A stretch of 64,000 nucleotides of DNA from UBA3103 sp002365855 (GCA_030627625.1 DAOURR010000003.1:1-64000); one strand, 5' to 3'; counted from the stretch's first letter, positions 35,302-43,939 are shown. A program made the numbers and translations. Notes: a model not told the origin generated them from the sequence alone.

Positions 35302-35859
35302 GTGGTTAAGATGGCGCGCTCATTTGGCAGTCAAATAACTGTCAACCTCGCCACCAGGCGGCTTACTTACTTTGAGGGCGGGCACACGGTAAACAACTAC
35401 CCTGTTGGTGTTGGTAAGGCCTCCACCCCGACGCCTACCGGCAGTTATATTATAGTTGTAAAAATAGTGCATCCGGGTGGAATGCTGGGAACCCGCTGGC
35501 TGGGACTCTCTATACCTACCGGCAACTACGGTATCCACGGGACCAATAACCCGTCTTCTATTGGAGGGTATGTATCCAACGGATGCATCAGGATGTATAA
35601 CCGGGACGTTGAGGAGCTTTTTACCAGGGCTCAGATCAACATGCCGGTGGAAATCATTCCGGGAACCGGGGTATTAAAGCCAGAGAGCGCTCCATCCAAT
35701 CCTCAGGTTGGAAAGCGGACACATGTTGTTCAGGTGGGGGATAGCCTGTGGGCAATTGCCAGGAAGTACAGTGTGGATCTGAACCAGATCATCCAGGTTA
35801 ACAATATTACCAATCCCAACGTGATATTCCCTGGACAGACTATTATAATTCCTGGTTAA
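35302..35859 (+). CDS. L,D-transpeptidase (YkuD) with C-terminal LysM
   Basis: The 185-residue protein has a YkuD catalytic domain (about 8-118) with His79 and the SNGCIRM motif containing catalytic Cys95, and a LysM domain (about 138-184; HVVQVGDSLWAIARKYSVDLNQIIQVNN). These enzymes make 3-3 crosslinks or modify wall peptides. It has no obvious signal peptide, a feature of related spore-associated proteins in Bacillus, which fits the spore-envelope surroundings. GTG start after AAAGGAGG. An inverted repeat GTCAA-TGTACC-TTGAC lies about 35 bases upstream (35258-35273). Confidence 0.9.
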   Translation: MVKMARSFGSQITVNLATRRLTYFEGGHTVNNYPVGVGKASTPTPTGSYIIVVKIVHPGGMLGTRWLGLSIPTGNYGIHGTNNPSSIGGYVSNGCIRMYNRDVEELFTRAQINMPVEIIPGTGVLKPESAPSNPQVGKRTHVVQVGDSLWAIARKYSVDLNQIIQVNNITNPNVIFPGQTIIIPG

Positions 35860-35929
35860 TCTTTTAGTGTCCAAATGCTGATTGAGCAATATGCGACAGG
35901 GATGAACATAACTGAAAGCAGGTGGGGCT

Positions 35930-36649
35930 TTGGGAGGTATTCTGCTGCTGGGACTTATCGCCGGTCTCGGTACCTGCCTGGGCGCTCTGCTGGTCACCAT
36001 GTGCGGGCGCCTGCGGCCGGGCGCCATCTCCTTGCTGCTGGGGTTTGCCTCCGGTGTTATGATGGCTGTTATTATATTTGACCTGCTGCCGTCTTCACTT
36101 CTCTACGGAGGTCCCCGGATCGCGCTTGCCGGCTTCCTGGGGGGGATTGGGCTCATGCTGACCCTTGATGTGGCCCTAAATAGTTTATCCGCCCCCAGTT
36201 TAAAGGGAAGCGGCTACATCAAAATGGGTTATCTTATTGCCATCGGGATCGCACTGCACGATTTCCCCGAGGGCCTGGCTATTGCAGCTGGTTTTGCAGC
36301 CGCTGACAAATTTGGTCCACTGCTGGTGCTGGCTATCGGTATTCACAATATCCCGGAGGGGATGGCTACCGCAGCACCCCTGAGGTACGGCGGAATGAGC
36401 GTGAAACGGGTGCTGGCGTTAAATGCCCTGATCAGCCTGGTTACCCCTCTGGGAGTCTTTGCCGGCCTGCTGCTGGTAGAGGCCTCACGGTCCTTTATCG
36501 GTTTGCTCCTGGCATTTGCCGCAGGAGCCATGATCTATATCGTACTGAACGAGCTGGCGCCGGAGTCGCGAAGGAATAACAAATACCTCGCCTATGCGGG
36601 TATGGTTACCGGCCTGGCCTTAATTTTAGTACTGGCATTTATTGTTTAA
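35930..36649 (+). CDS. ZIP-family metal transporter
   Basis: The 239-residue protein has about eight membrane helices and the two ZIP signature segments in helices IV and V: LHDFPEGLAIAAGFA and IHNIPEGMATAAPL, whose His and Glu form the metal path. It resembles ZupT-type zinc/divalent-metal transporters. Translation from TTG 35930 follows a G-rich site (AGGTGGGG). Its end overlaps the convergent, damaged DMT gene by about eleven bases. Confidence 0.9.
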   Translation: MGGILLLGLIAGLGTCLGALLVTMCGRLRPGAISLLLGFASGVMMAVIIFDLLPSSLLYGGPRIALAGFLGGIGLMLTLDVALNSLSAPSLKGSGYIKMGYLIAIGIALHDFPEGLAIAAGFAAADKFGPLLVLAIGIHNIPEGMATAAPLRYGGMSVKRVLALNALISLVTPLGVFAGLLLVEASRSFIGLLLAFAAGAMIYIVLNELAPESRRNNKYLAYAGMVTGLALILVLAFIV

Positions 36650-37086
36650 GAATCAACCATGCTCCCCCCGCCATCAATAGGGTTCCAAGAACGTTGTAAA
36701 TGCTGAACGGGATCTTTTGCATTCCAAACAGCCCGAAGTGATCGACCAGGCCTGCCGTAAAAACCTGCCCGAGGATTATGGCTGTTGTGGCTGGCGCCAC
36801 TCCTACCTTGGGGATGCTCAGAATAACAAGGTAGATAATCAATACCCCCAGTATGCCACCCAGATATGTATACCAGGGGGCTTTTAATATTTCGGTCAGG
36901 CAGCCGTCCCCAATCCTGCAGACAAATAGCAGCGCCACCACCAGCAGAAGCCCCCGTGAGCTGTACAATAAAGGTTGTCTCCCATAAGCCCACCACCTTG
37001 CCAAGAGCTGAGTTGATAGAACCCTGGATGGCCATGGCAACTCCGGATATGGCAGCTACGACCAGGGGAAAAAGCTTCAATGACAT
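36639..37086 (-). pseudogene. DMT-family transporter (YdcZ/DUF606 type) with a frameshift
   Basis: The N-terminal part (MSLKLFPLVVAAISGVAMAIQGSI, through TTFIVQLTG) lies in one frame and the rest (GLLLVVALLFVCRIGDG through GTLLMAGGAWLILKQ) in another. Joined, they make an approximately 145-residue, four- or five-helix membrane protein of the YdcZ/DUF606 kind. The shift falls at the run of five C (36951-36955; GGGGG on the coding strand), so an indel there, real or an assembly error, breaks the gene. ATG 37086 has GAGGGGG six bases upstream. Confidence 0.75.
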
Positions 37087-37283
37087 AACAAACCCCCTCG
37101 ACATATTACCGTAGGTCTTGAGGTTAGTTTTTTCGCTCTTACCAACGTTTATTCTAACACTTGACCATTCTGCACAGCGGAGTTGCCAAGGACAGGCGCA
37201 ATTTGTAACAGAACCAAGTATAAATTCATAAAATGATCAGAGGAATTTTATTAATTATCTTTTGATTTCGGGAGGTGAATATC

Positions 37284-37481
37284 TTGAATCGCCTTTATAA
37301 CTCGCTGCTCTTCCTGATCGCGAACACGTCACGCGCAGAAAAAAACTTGGAACTCATAATGTTGATGTTGCAGTCAACAACTGAGACCATCAAGAACATC
37401 AAAAGCGGTATGGACTCCTTTCAGGCTTCTGTCTTAAAAATGACGCAGGATATGCAGGACTCATCAAGCAGCGGGGAATAA
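37284..37481 (+). CDS. Small hypothetical protein, 65 aa
   Basis: Unrecognised. The product is helical and amphipathic, ending in the Ser-rich DMQDSSSSGE. The internal repeats LELIMLMLQSTTETIKNIKSGM suggest a short coiled coil. TTG 37284 has GGGAGG eight bases upstream; GTG 37275 overlaps that site and is unlikely. A hairpin follows at 37486-37507. It may be a real small gene in the spore-envelope island. Confidence 0.55.
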   Translation: MNRLYNSLLFLIANTSRAEKNLELIMLMLQSTTETIKNIKSGMDSFQASVLKMTQDMQDSSSSGE

Positions 37482-37485
37482 TCAG

Positions 37486-37507
37486 GGGCGCCTTTTTACA
37501 GGCGCCC
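37486..37507. terminator. GC-rich hairpin after the 65-aa gene
   Basis: GGGCGCC and GGCGCCC form a perfect 7-bp stem with loop TTTTTACA. No T tract follows, so termination may be weak; it may be protein-assisted. Confidence 0.45.
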
Positions 37508-37626
37508 TATTGCTTCCTGAGATGTTATTGAATAGCCGCTTCACCGTTTAATAAGCTGGCGGCCTTTCGCCTGCCTTCAGCAACAGCGGCGGGTTTATTC
37601 GCCTTTGCCCAGCATGGTAACGCCAC

Positions 37627-38256
37627 CTAGGCCTTTTTTCGCTCTTCCAGCTGGTCCCACTTCATAATCTTTGGAGTTTCTCTCTTCTGGCCATCATTGG
37701 CTCCCGCGCTTTTCGCGGCGGCAGGCTCAACTTTTTTTACTGACCCGGCGGCAGCGGAACCAACTGATGCCGGCGACTGCTTTACGGCGCCTGATTCAGT
37801 TTTTTGCGCCGGCTGCGCCGGCTTTGTGCCGGAGCCCATCAAACCCGCCAGCATGCTTGTGAGGCTTCCCAGGTCTAAGTTTTGACCTCCGAGAGCCCCC
37901 AGCAGGTTCATCAGCACCGCCGGGTTGATTCCCTGCCCTCCAGGCGCTCCACCACCCTGACTTCCAAGCATTTTAACAAGCATGCTGATGATGCTGTCCA
38001 GTGAGGGGCTGTTTCCCTGAGCACCCGTCTGTCCTAACGCAGGCATAGCGGCAGATCCCGGAACAGGCAGGGATATAGTAGAGCCGCCCCCAAACCGCCG
38101 GCCGATCAAACTTAGTATACTCATCAAATTAACTGAACTGATATAGAGCAGCATGGTTTCTTGATCCATTCCGTATCTTGACTGCTGCTCTAAAAGCCTG
38201 ACTACCGGCTCCTCCAATATACCGGCCCCTTTTGTCTCTTCCGTCAAAGGTATCAA
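37627..38256 (-). CDS. Gly/Ala/Pro-rich hypothetical protein
   Basis: The 209-residue protein is unrecognised. It has a conserved-looking N-terminal helix region (EEPVVRLLEQQSRYGMDQETMLLYISSVNLMSILSLIG, about 15-52), a hydrophobic middle (SLDSIISMLVKMLG and NPAVLMNLLGALGG) separated by Gly-rich linkers, and a Lys/Ala/Pro-rich tail (from about 145) ending MKWDQLEERKKA. No signal peptide is seen. It is directly downstream of the YbaB-like gene (12-base gap), so the two probably form an operon. Confidence 0.6.
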   Translation of the reverse strand: MIPLTEETKGAGILEEPVVRLLEQQSRYGMDQETMLLYISSVNLMSILSLIGRRFGGGSTISLPVPGSAAMPALGQTGAQGNSPSLDSIISMLVKMLGSQGGGAPGGQGINPAVLMNLLGALGGQNLDLGSLTSMLAGLMGSGTKPAQPAQKTESGAVKQSPASVGSAAAGSVKKVEPAAAKSAGANDGQKRETPKIMKWDQLEERKKA

Positions 38257-38268
38257 CTCCCCAAACCT

Positions 38269-38571
38269 TTAAAATAAGCCCGGTATGTTAGGAATATTTA
38301 ATCCACCGGTCATTTTACCGATCTCATTTTTTATGATCTGTTTTGACTCCACGATAGACCTGTTGATAGCGCTGATCACCATTAGACGCAGTGTTTCCAG
38401 ATGTTCCTGATCCAGTAATTTCGGGTCTATTTGAACATCTAACACCTCCTGTTGACCGTTTATTGTGATCCGAATCGCTCCCTCGCCTTCACTTACCTCG
38501 ATTGTCATGTTTTTCAATTCCTGCTGCAATCTCTGAATTTCGACGATGATGGAGCCCATATTGTTAATCAT
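38269..38571 (-). CDS. YbaB/EbfC-like protein
   Basis: The protein of about 100 residues matches the YbaB fold: an initial helix (VEIQRLQQELKNMTIEV), a beta strand pair (IRITINGQQEVLDVQIDP), a second helix (LETLRLMVISAINRSIVESKQII) and the typical MTGGLNIPNIPGLF ending. Canonical YbaB is encoded next to dnaX-recR; this copy lies in the spore-envelope island with an unknown partner, so it is probably a specialised paralogue. ATG 38571 is placed after GGGGAG; a 10-residue longer form from 38601 has no ribosome-binding site. Confidence 0.7.
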   Translation of the reverse strand: MINNMGSIIVEIQRLQQELKNMTIEVSEGEGAIRITINGQQEVLDVQIDPKLLDQEHLETLRLMVISAINRSIVESKQIIKNEIGKMTGGLNIPNIPGLF

Positions 38572-38645
38572 TTCTCTCCCCTTTCCATGCAGAAGATCCA
38601 TTATAGAATATATTCGTTAAAGGGGTAAAACGTTAGTTATTTTGC

Positions 38646-38676
38646 AAAAAAAAAGCTGTTTTTTCAACAGCTTTTT
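38646..38676 (-). terminator. Terminator after the SPOCS/jelly-roll gene
   Basis: On the minus strand AAAAAGCTGTT-GAAA-AACAGCT leads into a nine-T run. It sits 12 bases beyond the stop of the gene at 38689. Confidence 0.85.
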
Positions 38677-38688
38677 AATCATAGTTTT

Positions 38689-39747
38689 TTAAACCGTCAA
38701 GGGGACGCACTCAAGAACGACGTCGTCGATCTTGGCTGTATTGCAATTCCCCGCGGCAGGTGTGTAGGAGAAGCGGACCATAGCGGAGGCAACGTTATCA
38801 TCGGTCCTTGGCGTTACAAACTGGACCTGGGTGTATGCAGTGTCCGGGATGGACTGGCCGGTCAGAGACTGGGCGCCGATACCGATCTGGACACCCGCTT
38901 CATCGAAAAATACCACTTCAGCGGTCAGGGAGAAATTGCTCACACCCTGTCCGAGGACATCTTCCTTGGTCCAGAAAGTGAGGCGGTACTGGCGGCCGCC
39001 CACGATTCCATTGGTAACCATCTGGAAAAGGGAGGCCGGCAGCAGGGGATTCAACCTTCCCAGTTCGGCCGCAAACGAGCCGGAATGCACGGTGGTGGTC
39101 TGGGCTACATTGCTGGCGCCCCAGAACACCGGGTGAGTGGCGTCGGCCCAGATTTCCAGGCCGCCGTCCCTGAGACGGTTTCCGGGAGGGCACTCTCTCG
39201 GTCTCGGGCATGTTTGGACAAAGATCTGGCGGTCCTCCACCACCTTTGCAGTGAGGATAATTACGGCTGTTTGGTGCAGACGGCTCGGACGCGTGAGCTC
39301 CCAGTTTATGTCGACGTCAATGCTATGAAACTGGGCAAAAACGTCGCTCTTGTTCATCACCCTCCTGGGCTGCTTTAAATCAACCATCTTGGTGAAGGGA
39401 ATATCTTCTGACGTGTGCCTGACCTCGTTATTCTTGTTGACATAGAAAATCTGCTTGTGCAGGGTACCTTTAATAATGACCTTTTTAACCATTACTTCCC
39501 TTTGGGTGTCGCCGTAAGGTATAAGCACGATATCTCCAGACTGGGTTTCATCAACAAACACCGGGGTACCCTGCAGGTCGCGGACAGAGGCTATGATCTT
39601 GTCTATTTTGATTGCCAGTTCCGGCAGGGTTACATGGTTATCGATCACCGCTTGAACTTCGACAGCCTCAACTACTACCGGAACCTTGATTTCAACACAC
39701 CTGACCGGCTGGACCTCAGTAAATAAAAATTGTGCGGGCACGGACAT
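38689..39747 (-). CDS. SPOCS (DUF3794) protein with C-terminal carbohydrate-binding-like domain
   Basis: The 352-residue protein has an N-terminal SPOCS-like domain (about 20-175: VEAVEVQAVIDNHVTLPELA, KKVIIKGTLHKQIFYVNKNNEVRHTSEDIPFTKMVDL) and a C-terminal jelly-roll-like region (about 195-350: GLEIWADATHPVFWGASNVAQTT, HSGSFAAELG, GRQYRLTFWTKED, ASAMVRFSYTPAAGN) resembling carbohydrate-binding modules. SPOCS domains occur in spore morphogenetic proteins such as SipL. This combination would allow surface or glycan attachment, which is inference. It is transcribed after the triple-SPOCS gene. Confidence 0.75.
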   Translation of the reverse strand: MSVPAQFLFTEVQPVRCVEIKVPVVVEAVEVQAVIDNHVTLPELAIKIDKIIASVRDLQGTPVFVDETQSGDIVLIPYGDTQREVMVKKVIIKGTLHKQIFYVNKNNEVRHTSEDIPFTKMVDLKQPRRVMNKSDVFAQFHSIDVDINWELTRPSRLHQTAVIILTAKVVEDRQIFVQTCPRPRECPPGNRLRDGGLEIWADATHPVFWGASNVAQTTTVHSGSFAAELGRLNPLLPASLFQMVTNGIVGGRQYRLTFWTKEDVLGQGVSNFSLTAEVVFFDEAGVQIGIGAQSLTGQSIPDTAYTQVQFVTPRTDDNVASAMVRFSYTPAAGNCNTAKIDDVVLECVPLTV

Positions 39748-39863
39748 CTTTTTTTTAACCTCCTTATATAAATTTAATTTGAGTTAATAAAATTACCTTA
39801 CATGGGCCAGCTCAAGCCGGCCCCAAAGGACCAATTAGTTTTTCCACATGAAGCAAGCTATTT

Positions 39864-41411
39864 TTACCCCATAGCCCGGCAGGGAATCATAATAACCTGG
39901 CCAACGTCGATAACATCCGGGTTAGTAATTTGTGGATTAATATCCAGGATCATCTGCACAGTTACTCCTTTGGCAGCCGCAATCTTGCCCAGAGTATCAC
40001 CAGGCTGCACAGTGTACGGAGTGGGCGGACAGGGTGTCACAGTAGGCGTAGTTGTTGGCACAGGTTCAACGGGCACGTAAACTTCCGGCTGGGCTAATTC
40101 AGTAACCGTTGCCCTGACTTTCAGCACAATTTCCTTCTGAAGATCAATACCTACCTGTTCAACCTTAATAAACTCAGCATCTATCCTAACATCTACATCC
40201 ATGTCGGGCATAGCTCCCGGCACTTCCACAAATGTGCGGAAAGCATGCTGCTGGTGCAGGGCGTGCACGGCCTGGTCAGGCGCTACACTGACATAGATTA
40301 CTTCTACGTCGACCGTGCCCCGGATTATCACTTTGCCATCCAGGATGTTGGTATCCGTTACTTCCGTCTTATCCACCCTGGCTTCAATGACTTTCGCGAC
40401 ATCCGGCTTGGCATGAGGGATTTCTGATACCTCCCTCACAACCACCTGTTTTTCACCAGTGCCGATCTCGCGATCAACTTTGAGCCTTCTCTTTTCATAG
40501 CCTTCCTCGTCCTTGAGCAAGGTGGGAACATTTGTCAGCGTCCTGGTTTCAGAAACATGAACGATGAGCTTGACAATGACGTCCGCGCGCAGGGCGGGGT
40601 CGATCACCAGCTCAACATCTGCGGCTTCAACCAAGGCACGTACCTGAACGTTCATCCCGGGATAGGCCTCGGGTACTTCCACAAATTCGCTGAACTTAAT
40701 GGTGTGGTGCAGGTCATGGACGGTTTGCTCGGGCTTCAGCGCCACGTACAGAACCTGAAGCTTGACCTCGCCGTCGATAATAACCTTGTTTGCAATAAGC
40801 CTTTTATCGGTTATTTCCACTTCGGCTTTGGTGGCCAGGATCTTTTCCGGATCCGGTTTTTCCTCGGGAACGTCAAATACATCGCTGACAATAATTTGTT
40901 TGGTAACTCTTTCACCAATCAGGTGCTCAACCGTTATGTCTTCGGTTTCAAGAGCCTCGTTGCTGGCCGGGGTTTCGGTCAGTATGTCCAGTTCGTCAAC
41001 TTCCGAGACTTTGGCGAAAACGCTTAGCACAGCCGCAACGTCGAATTTGCGCGCGTCTTTCGTACTACGAGTGATGCTCACATCCTCTACGCTTACATCG
41101 ACGTGAACATCCATCATTGGTCTGGCGCCTTCCACGTCAACAAAGGTCGTAAAATTAATATCGCCGTGCATTGAATGAACGGACTGATCCGGCTTAAAAG
41201 CAACATACATAACCTGTAAGGTCAGGGCGCCTTCTACGATTACTTTGTTTGGGACGATGCTGACGTCTTTAACCCTGGCCTTTGCTTCTTTTGATAGAAT
41301 TTTATCCACGTCCGGCTTTGCATAAGGTACTTCAATCTGTCCCCTGACGACGGTCTGGACTCTATCTTCACCCTTGACCAGATTGACTTTCAGCCGTTCG
41401 GTTCCAGCCAT
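39864..41411 (-). CDS. Triple SPOCS-domain LysM protein (SipL-like)
   Basis: The protein of about 515 residues has three tandem SPOCS/DUF3794 repeats (about 10-135, 160-290, 305-435), each with the PYAKPDVDKIL or VPEEKPDPEKIL start, the NKVIVEGALTLQVMYVA core and the MHGDINFTTFVDVEGA end, then a Pro/Thr linker and a LysM domain (YTVQPGDTLGKIAAAKGV, about 465-510). It resembles SipL, the SpoIVA-interacting coat-attachment protein of clostridia. ATG 41411 has GGAGG seven bases upstream, so the six extra residues in the open frame are omitted. Confidence 0.85.
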   Translation of the reverse strand: MAGTERLKVNLVKGEDRVQTVVRGQIEVPYAKPDVDKILSKEAKARVKDVSIVPNKVIVEGALTLQVMYVAFKPDQSVHSMHGDINFTTFVDVEGARPMMDVHVDVSVEDVSITRSTKDARKFDVAAVLSVFAKVSEVDELDILTETPASNEALETEDITVEHLIGERVTKQIIVSDVFDVPEEKPDPEKILATKAEVEITDKRLIANKVIIDGEVKLQVLYVALKPEQTVHDLHHTIKFSEFVEVPEAYPGMNVQVRALVEAADVELVIDPALRADVIVKLIVHVSETRTLTNVPTLLKDEEGYEKRRLKVDREIGTGEKQVVVREVSEIPHAKPDVAKVIEARVDKTEVTDTNILDGKVIIRGTVDVEVIYVSVAPDQAVHALHQQHAFRTFVEVPGAMPDMDVDVRIDAEFIKVEQVGIDLQKEIVLKVRATVTELAQPEVYVPVEPVPTTTPTVTPCPPTPYTVQPGDTLGKIAAAKGVTVQMILDINPQITNPDVIDVGQVIMIPCRAMG

Positions 41412-41497
41412 ACTTAATCCTCCTTTCAAAACTGTTCTATACTAATATATGAGTGTGACAAGAAAAAGTACCAAAAAGAGTAGCCAACCATGTAAAA

Positions 41498-41525
41498 AAC
41501 AAAAAAAAGAGGACTAAATCCTCTT
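41498..41525 (-). terminator. Terminator after the triple-CAP gene
   Basis: On the minus strand AGAGGA-TTTAG-TCCTCT is followed by eight T, about 120 bases past the stop codon. Confidence 0.75.
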
Positions 41526-41648
41526 CCTTTTATTTGCCTTTTAATATAATTTATGGAAAAATGAAACCGGGCCTTTTTACCTGCCGTAGTTTTTTTACCT
41601 AACTAATAAAAATGTTTAAAAGTTGCAATTTAACTATATAAACCGCGA

Positions 41649-43106
41649 CTAACCATTGAACATCTGCACAAACATCTTTCCATAGCGGCCCCCGCTTACC
41701 ACGCCGATGCCTACCCTGGTGTAGTTGGCGTTAAGAATATTAGCGCGGTGCCCCGGTGAATTCATTAAATTAGTGTGCGCGCTGTCAACGGTAGGAGCGC
41801 CGGCCAGGTTCTCCCCGGCATACCGGTAACTCACCCCGTATTTTTTCATCATATCAAACGGCGAGCCGTATGTGGGCGAATTATGGTCAAAATACCCCAG
41901 GTTAATCATATCCTGCGCTTTAAGCCGGGCCAGCTTAACCAGGTTCAAATCCATCTGCAGGGGCTTTAAGCCCGCCCTTGCCCGCTCCTGGTTAACCAGG
42001 TTCAGCATCTTGCTCTCATCCGCGTTCAGACCGCTGACCGGCTGAGGCTCAGGTTGTGGTTGTGGTTGTGGCTGCGGCTGCGGCTGTGGCTGTGGCTGCG
42101 GCTGCGGCTGCGGCTGTGGCTGTGGCTGCGGCTGCGGCTGCGGCTGCTGAATTTGAGTTTGATTAAGGGGCTTGATGAACATTTGAACAAACATCTTTCC
42201 GTAGCTGCCCCCGCTTACCACACCGATGCCTACCCTGGTATAGCTGGCATTGAGAATATTGGCGCGGTGCCCCGGTGAATTCATTAAATTGATATGTGCG
42301 CTGACGACAGTGGGAGCGCCGGCCAGGTTCTCCCCGGCATAGCTGTAGCTTACTCCGTATTTCTTCATCATTTCGAAAGGAGACCCGTACGTGGGCGAAT
42401 TATGGCTAAAATATCTCAGGTTAATCATGTCCTGCGCTTTCAGACGGGCTAGCTTGACCAAATCCAGATCAATCTGCAGGGGGCTTAACCCTGCCTTTGC
42501 CCGCTCCTGATTGATCAGTTCCAGCATCTTGCTCTCATCAGCATTCAGACCGCTGACCGGCTGGGGCTGGGGCTGTGTTTGTGGCTGTGGCTGCGCCGTT
42601 CCGGCATTTTGACTGCAGGTGAATATTTGAACAAGAATCTTGTAGGAACCTTTTGTAATTACCCCAACACCAATCCGGTCATATTTTTGACTGAGTATGT
42701 TAGACCTGTGACCACTTGACTCCATCAAAGCTTTAAAAGCTGAGCTGACCGAAGGGGCTTTGGCAATGTTTTCTGCGACGCAACTGTACTGCACCCCGAC
42801 AACCTTCATCATGTCGGAGGCTGAACCGTAGGTTGGAGAAACATGGCCCAAGTAACCGTTGGACGCCATATCCTGTGCTTTGATCCGGGCCAGGCCGGAT
42901 AATGTTGGGTCAACTACAAGCTGTTTCAGGCCAGCTTCGGCGCGGGCGGAGTTAACCAAATCCGCCATCTGAAGTTCGTCAACACTTATGGGCGCCCCAG
43001 CTTCCGCCGCGCTTGCCGGTGCTGCTATCCCCAATGAGAACATGATTACAAAAAGGAACAAAATCGAGATTACGCTTAATGACAGGCTCCTTGAACGAAA
43101 CAACAT
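41649..43106 (-). CDS. Secreted protein with three CAP (SCP/PR1) domains
   Basis: The 485-residue protein starts with a signal peptide (LSVISILFLFVIMFSLGIAAPASA), then three YkwD-type CAP domains (about 42-165, 193-312, 365-485), each with the QERAKAGLSPLQ-type start, LKAQDMINLRYFSHNSPTYGSP, GENLAGAP and GHRANILNASYTRVGIGVVSGG. The second and third are very similar. A PQ-rich linker of about 40 residues separates the second and third and is encoded by a repetitive stretch. CAP proteins of this group occur in spore coats and cell walls. The leader carries a hairpin at 43142-43178. Confidence 0.88.
   Translation of the reverse strand: MLFRSRSLSLSVISILFLFVIMFSLGIAAPASAAEAGAPISVDELQMADLVNSARAEAGLKQLVVDPTLSGLARIKAQDMASNGYLGHVSPTYGSASDMMKVVGVQYSCVAENIAKAPSVSSAFKALMESSGHRSNILSQKYDRIGVGVITKGSYKILVQIFTCSQNAGTAQPQPQTQPQPQPVSGLNADESKMLELINQERAKAGLSPLQIDLDLVKLARLKAQDMINLRYFSHNSPTYGSPFEMMKKYGVSYSYAGENLAGAPTVVSAHINLMNSPGHRANILNASYTRVGIGVVSGGSYGKMFVQMFIKPLNQTQIQQPQPQPQPQPQPQPQPQPQPQPQPQPQPQPQPEPQPVSGLNADESKMLNLVNQERARAGLKPLQMDLNLVKLARLKAQDMINLGYFDHNSPTYGSPFDMMKKYGVSYRYAGENLAGAPTVDSAHTNLMNSPGHRANILNANYTRVGIGVVSGGRYGKMFVQMFNG
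42053..42149 (-). repeat. Hexanucleotide tandem repeat encoding (Pro-Gln)n
   Basis: About 16 direct repeats of GGCTGN (coding strand CAGCCN) give a PQPQ linker between two CAP domains. The G/T variation at the third base (GGCTGT and GGCTGC) repeats in blocks, so unit slippage has probably changed the length. Confidence 0.9.
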
Positions 43107-43525
43107 TCAATTACCCCTTCCTTTTACACCTCCGGAGTTAGCTGACGGGTTCGGTAAAAGATAACCCTACCCGTTCAGTAGTCGGTCGTCGGAAGTCGGA
43201 AGTCAGTTTATTTTAGTAGGTATTCATATAGCGATTACCTCTAGACTGACATCTGACATCTGACATCTGACATCTGAATTGGGATTCACCCCTGAAAACC
43301 GGTTCCTCCGTACCCAAACCATATTTTTGGGATTCGGCTGAGATGCAGGATGGCAAATAAAAAGGCCCATACAAAGCAACCCTTGTACAAGCCTACTATA
43401 CTTACAATGGAGTGTTGTGGCAAAGCCGGTAATTTAATCCCAATGGTCGTATAGTTAACAATTATGGCAGTATCCTGCGAAGTTTTCAAAATAGCTCAGA
43501 AATAGCAAAGGATGTAAAAAAAAGG
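43107..43525. repeat. 419-base gap with hairpin and heptanucleotide repeats
   Basis: No gene is supported here. A hairpin (CTGACGGGT and ACCCGTTCAG, 43142-43178, one bulge) is in the leader of the CAP gene. Two short heptad arrays follow: CGGAAGTCGGAAGTCAG (43190-43206), and four copies of TGACATC (43244-43276). A frame at 43286-43489 is rejected. Confidence 0.7.
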
Positions 43526-43939
43526 CTATACTTTAGATCCTTTTTTTACTACCGTAGCATTTATGTCGATCATTTTCAATAGGGCCTCCGCTCCTCTGGC
43601 AGCACAGCCGCTCAGAAACAAATGCGCCTGCCCGCGGGCAATCAGCTTTTGCAAGGCCTGGCAGATATGGGTTTCGGTGACCTCGCCCGGATCAGCCGGA
43701 CAACACCCTTCTCCCAAACCCAGTGCGGTTAAAAAACCATTATTATATCCAAGCGTGCTTCCTTCAGCGTAACCTTTTTCATAACCGGACTCAAAGCCCA
43801 GGCCATAACCCGGATGATAACCCAGGTTCCTGCCTGCTCTGTAAGCCTCTTCTTCTTTTTTTTTCTTATCTACCCAGAGTTCTTTAGGGCCATGGGCAAA
43901 GCCCTTTTCAAGATCCCCGGAAATTATGTTTTTGCCCAT
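43526..43939 (-). CDS. Gly-Tyr-repeat hypothetical protein
   Basis: The protein of about 137 residues is unrecognised. Its middle (about residues 40-75) is a run of Gly-Tyr/Phe repeats (GYHPGYGLGF, SGYEKGYAEGSTLGYNNGF), preceded by a Lys/Glu stretch and followed by a helical region with CCPAD and the C-terminal SGCAARGAEALLKMIDINATVVKKG. Such repeats occur in proteins that self-associate, including spore-surface proteins. ATG 43939 after GGGCGGTGACC is preferred to a 16-residue longer frame. It lies between the CAP gene and an unknown gene upstream of the protease. Confidence 0.55.
   Translation of the reverse strand: MGKNIISGDLEKGFAHGPKELWVDKKKKEEEAYRAGRNLGYHPGYGLGFESGYEKGYAEGSTLGYNNGFLTALGLGEGCCPADPGEVTETHICQALQKLIARGQAHLFLSGCAARGAEALLKMIDINATVVKKGSKV

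Noticed and set aside
36646..36950. Out-of-frame tail after the DMT transporter's N-terminus
   Set aside because: The peptide after the poly-G run is Ser/Pro/Gly-rich and unlike a membrane protein; the other frame continues the real protein.
43286..43489. 67-residue minus-strand frame
   Set aside because: It begins at TTG without a ribosome-binding site, has no family resemblance and partly reads through AT-rich repeat-like sequence.
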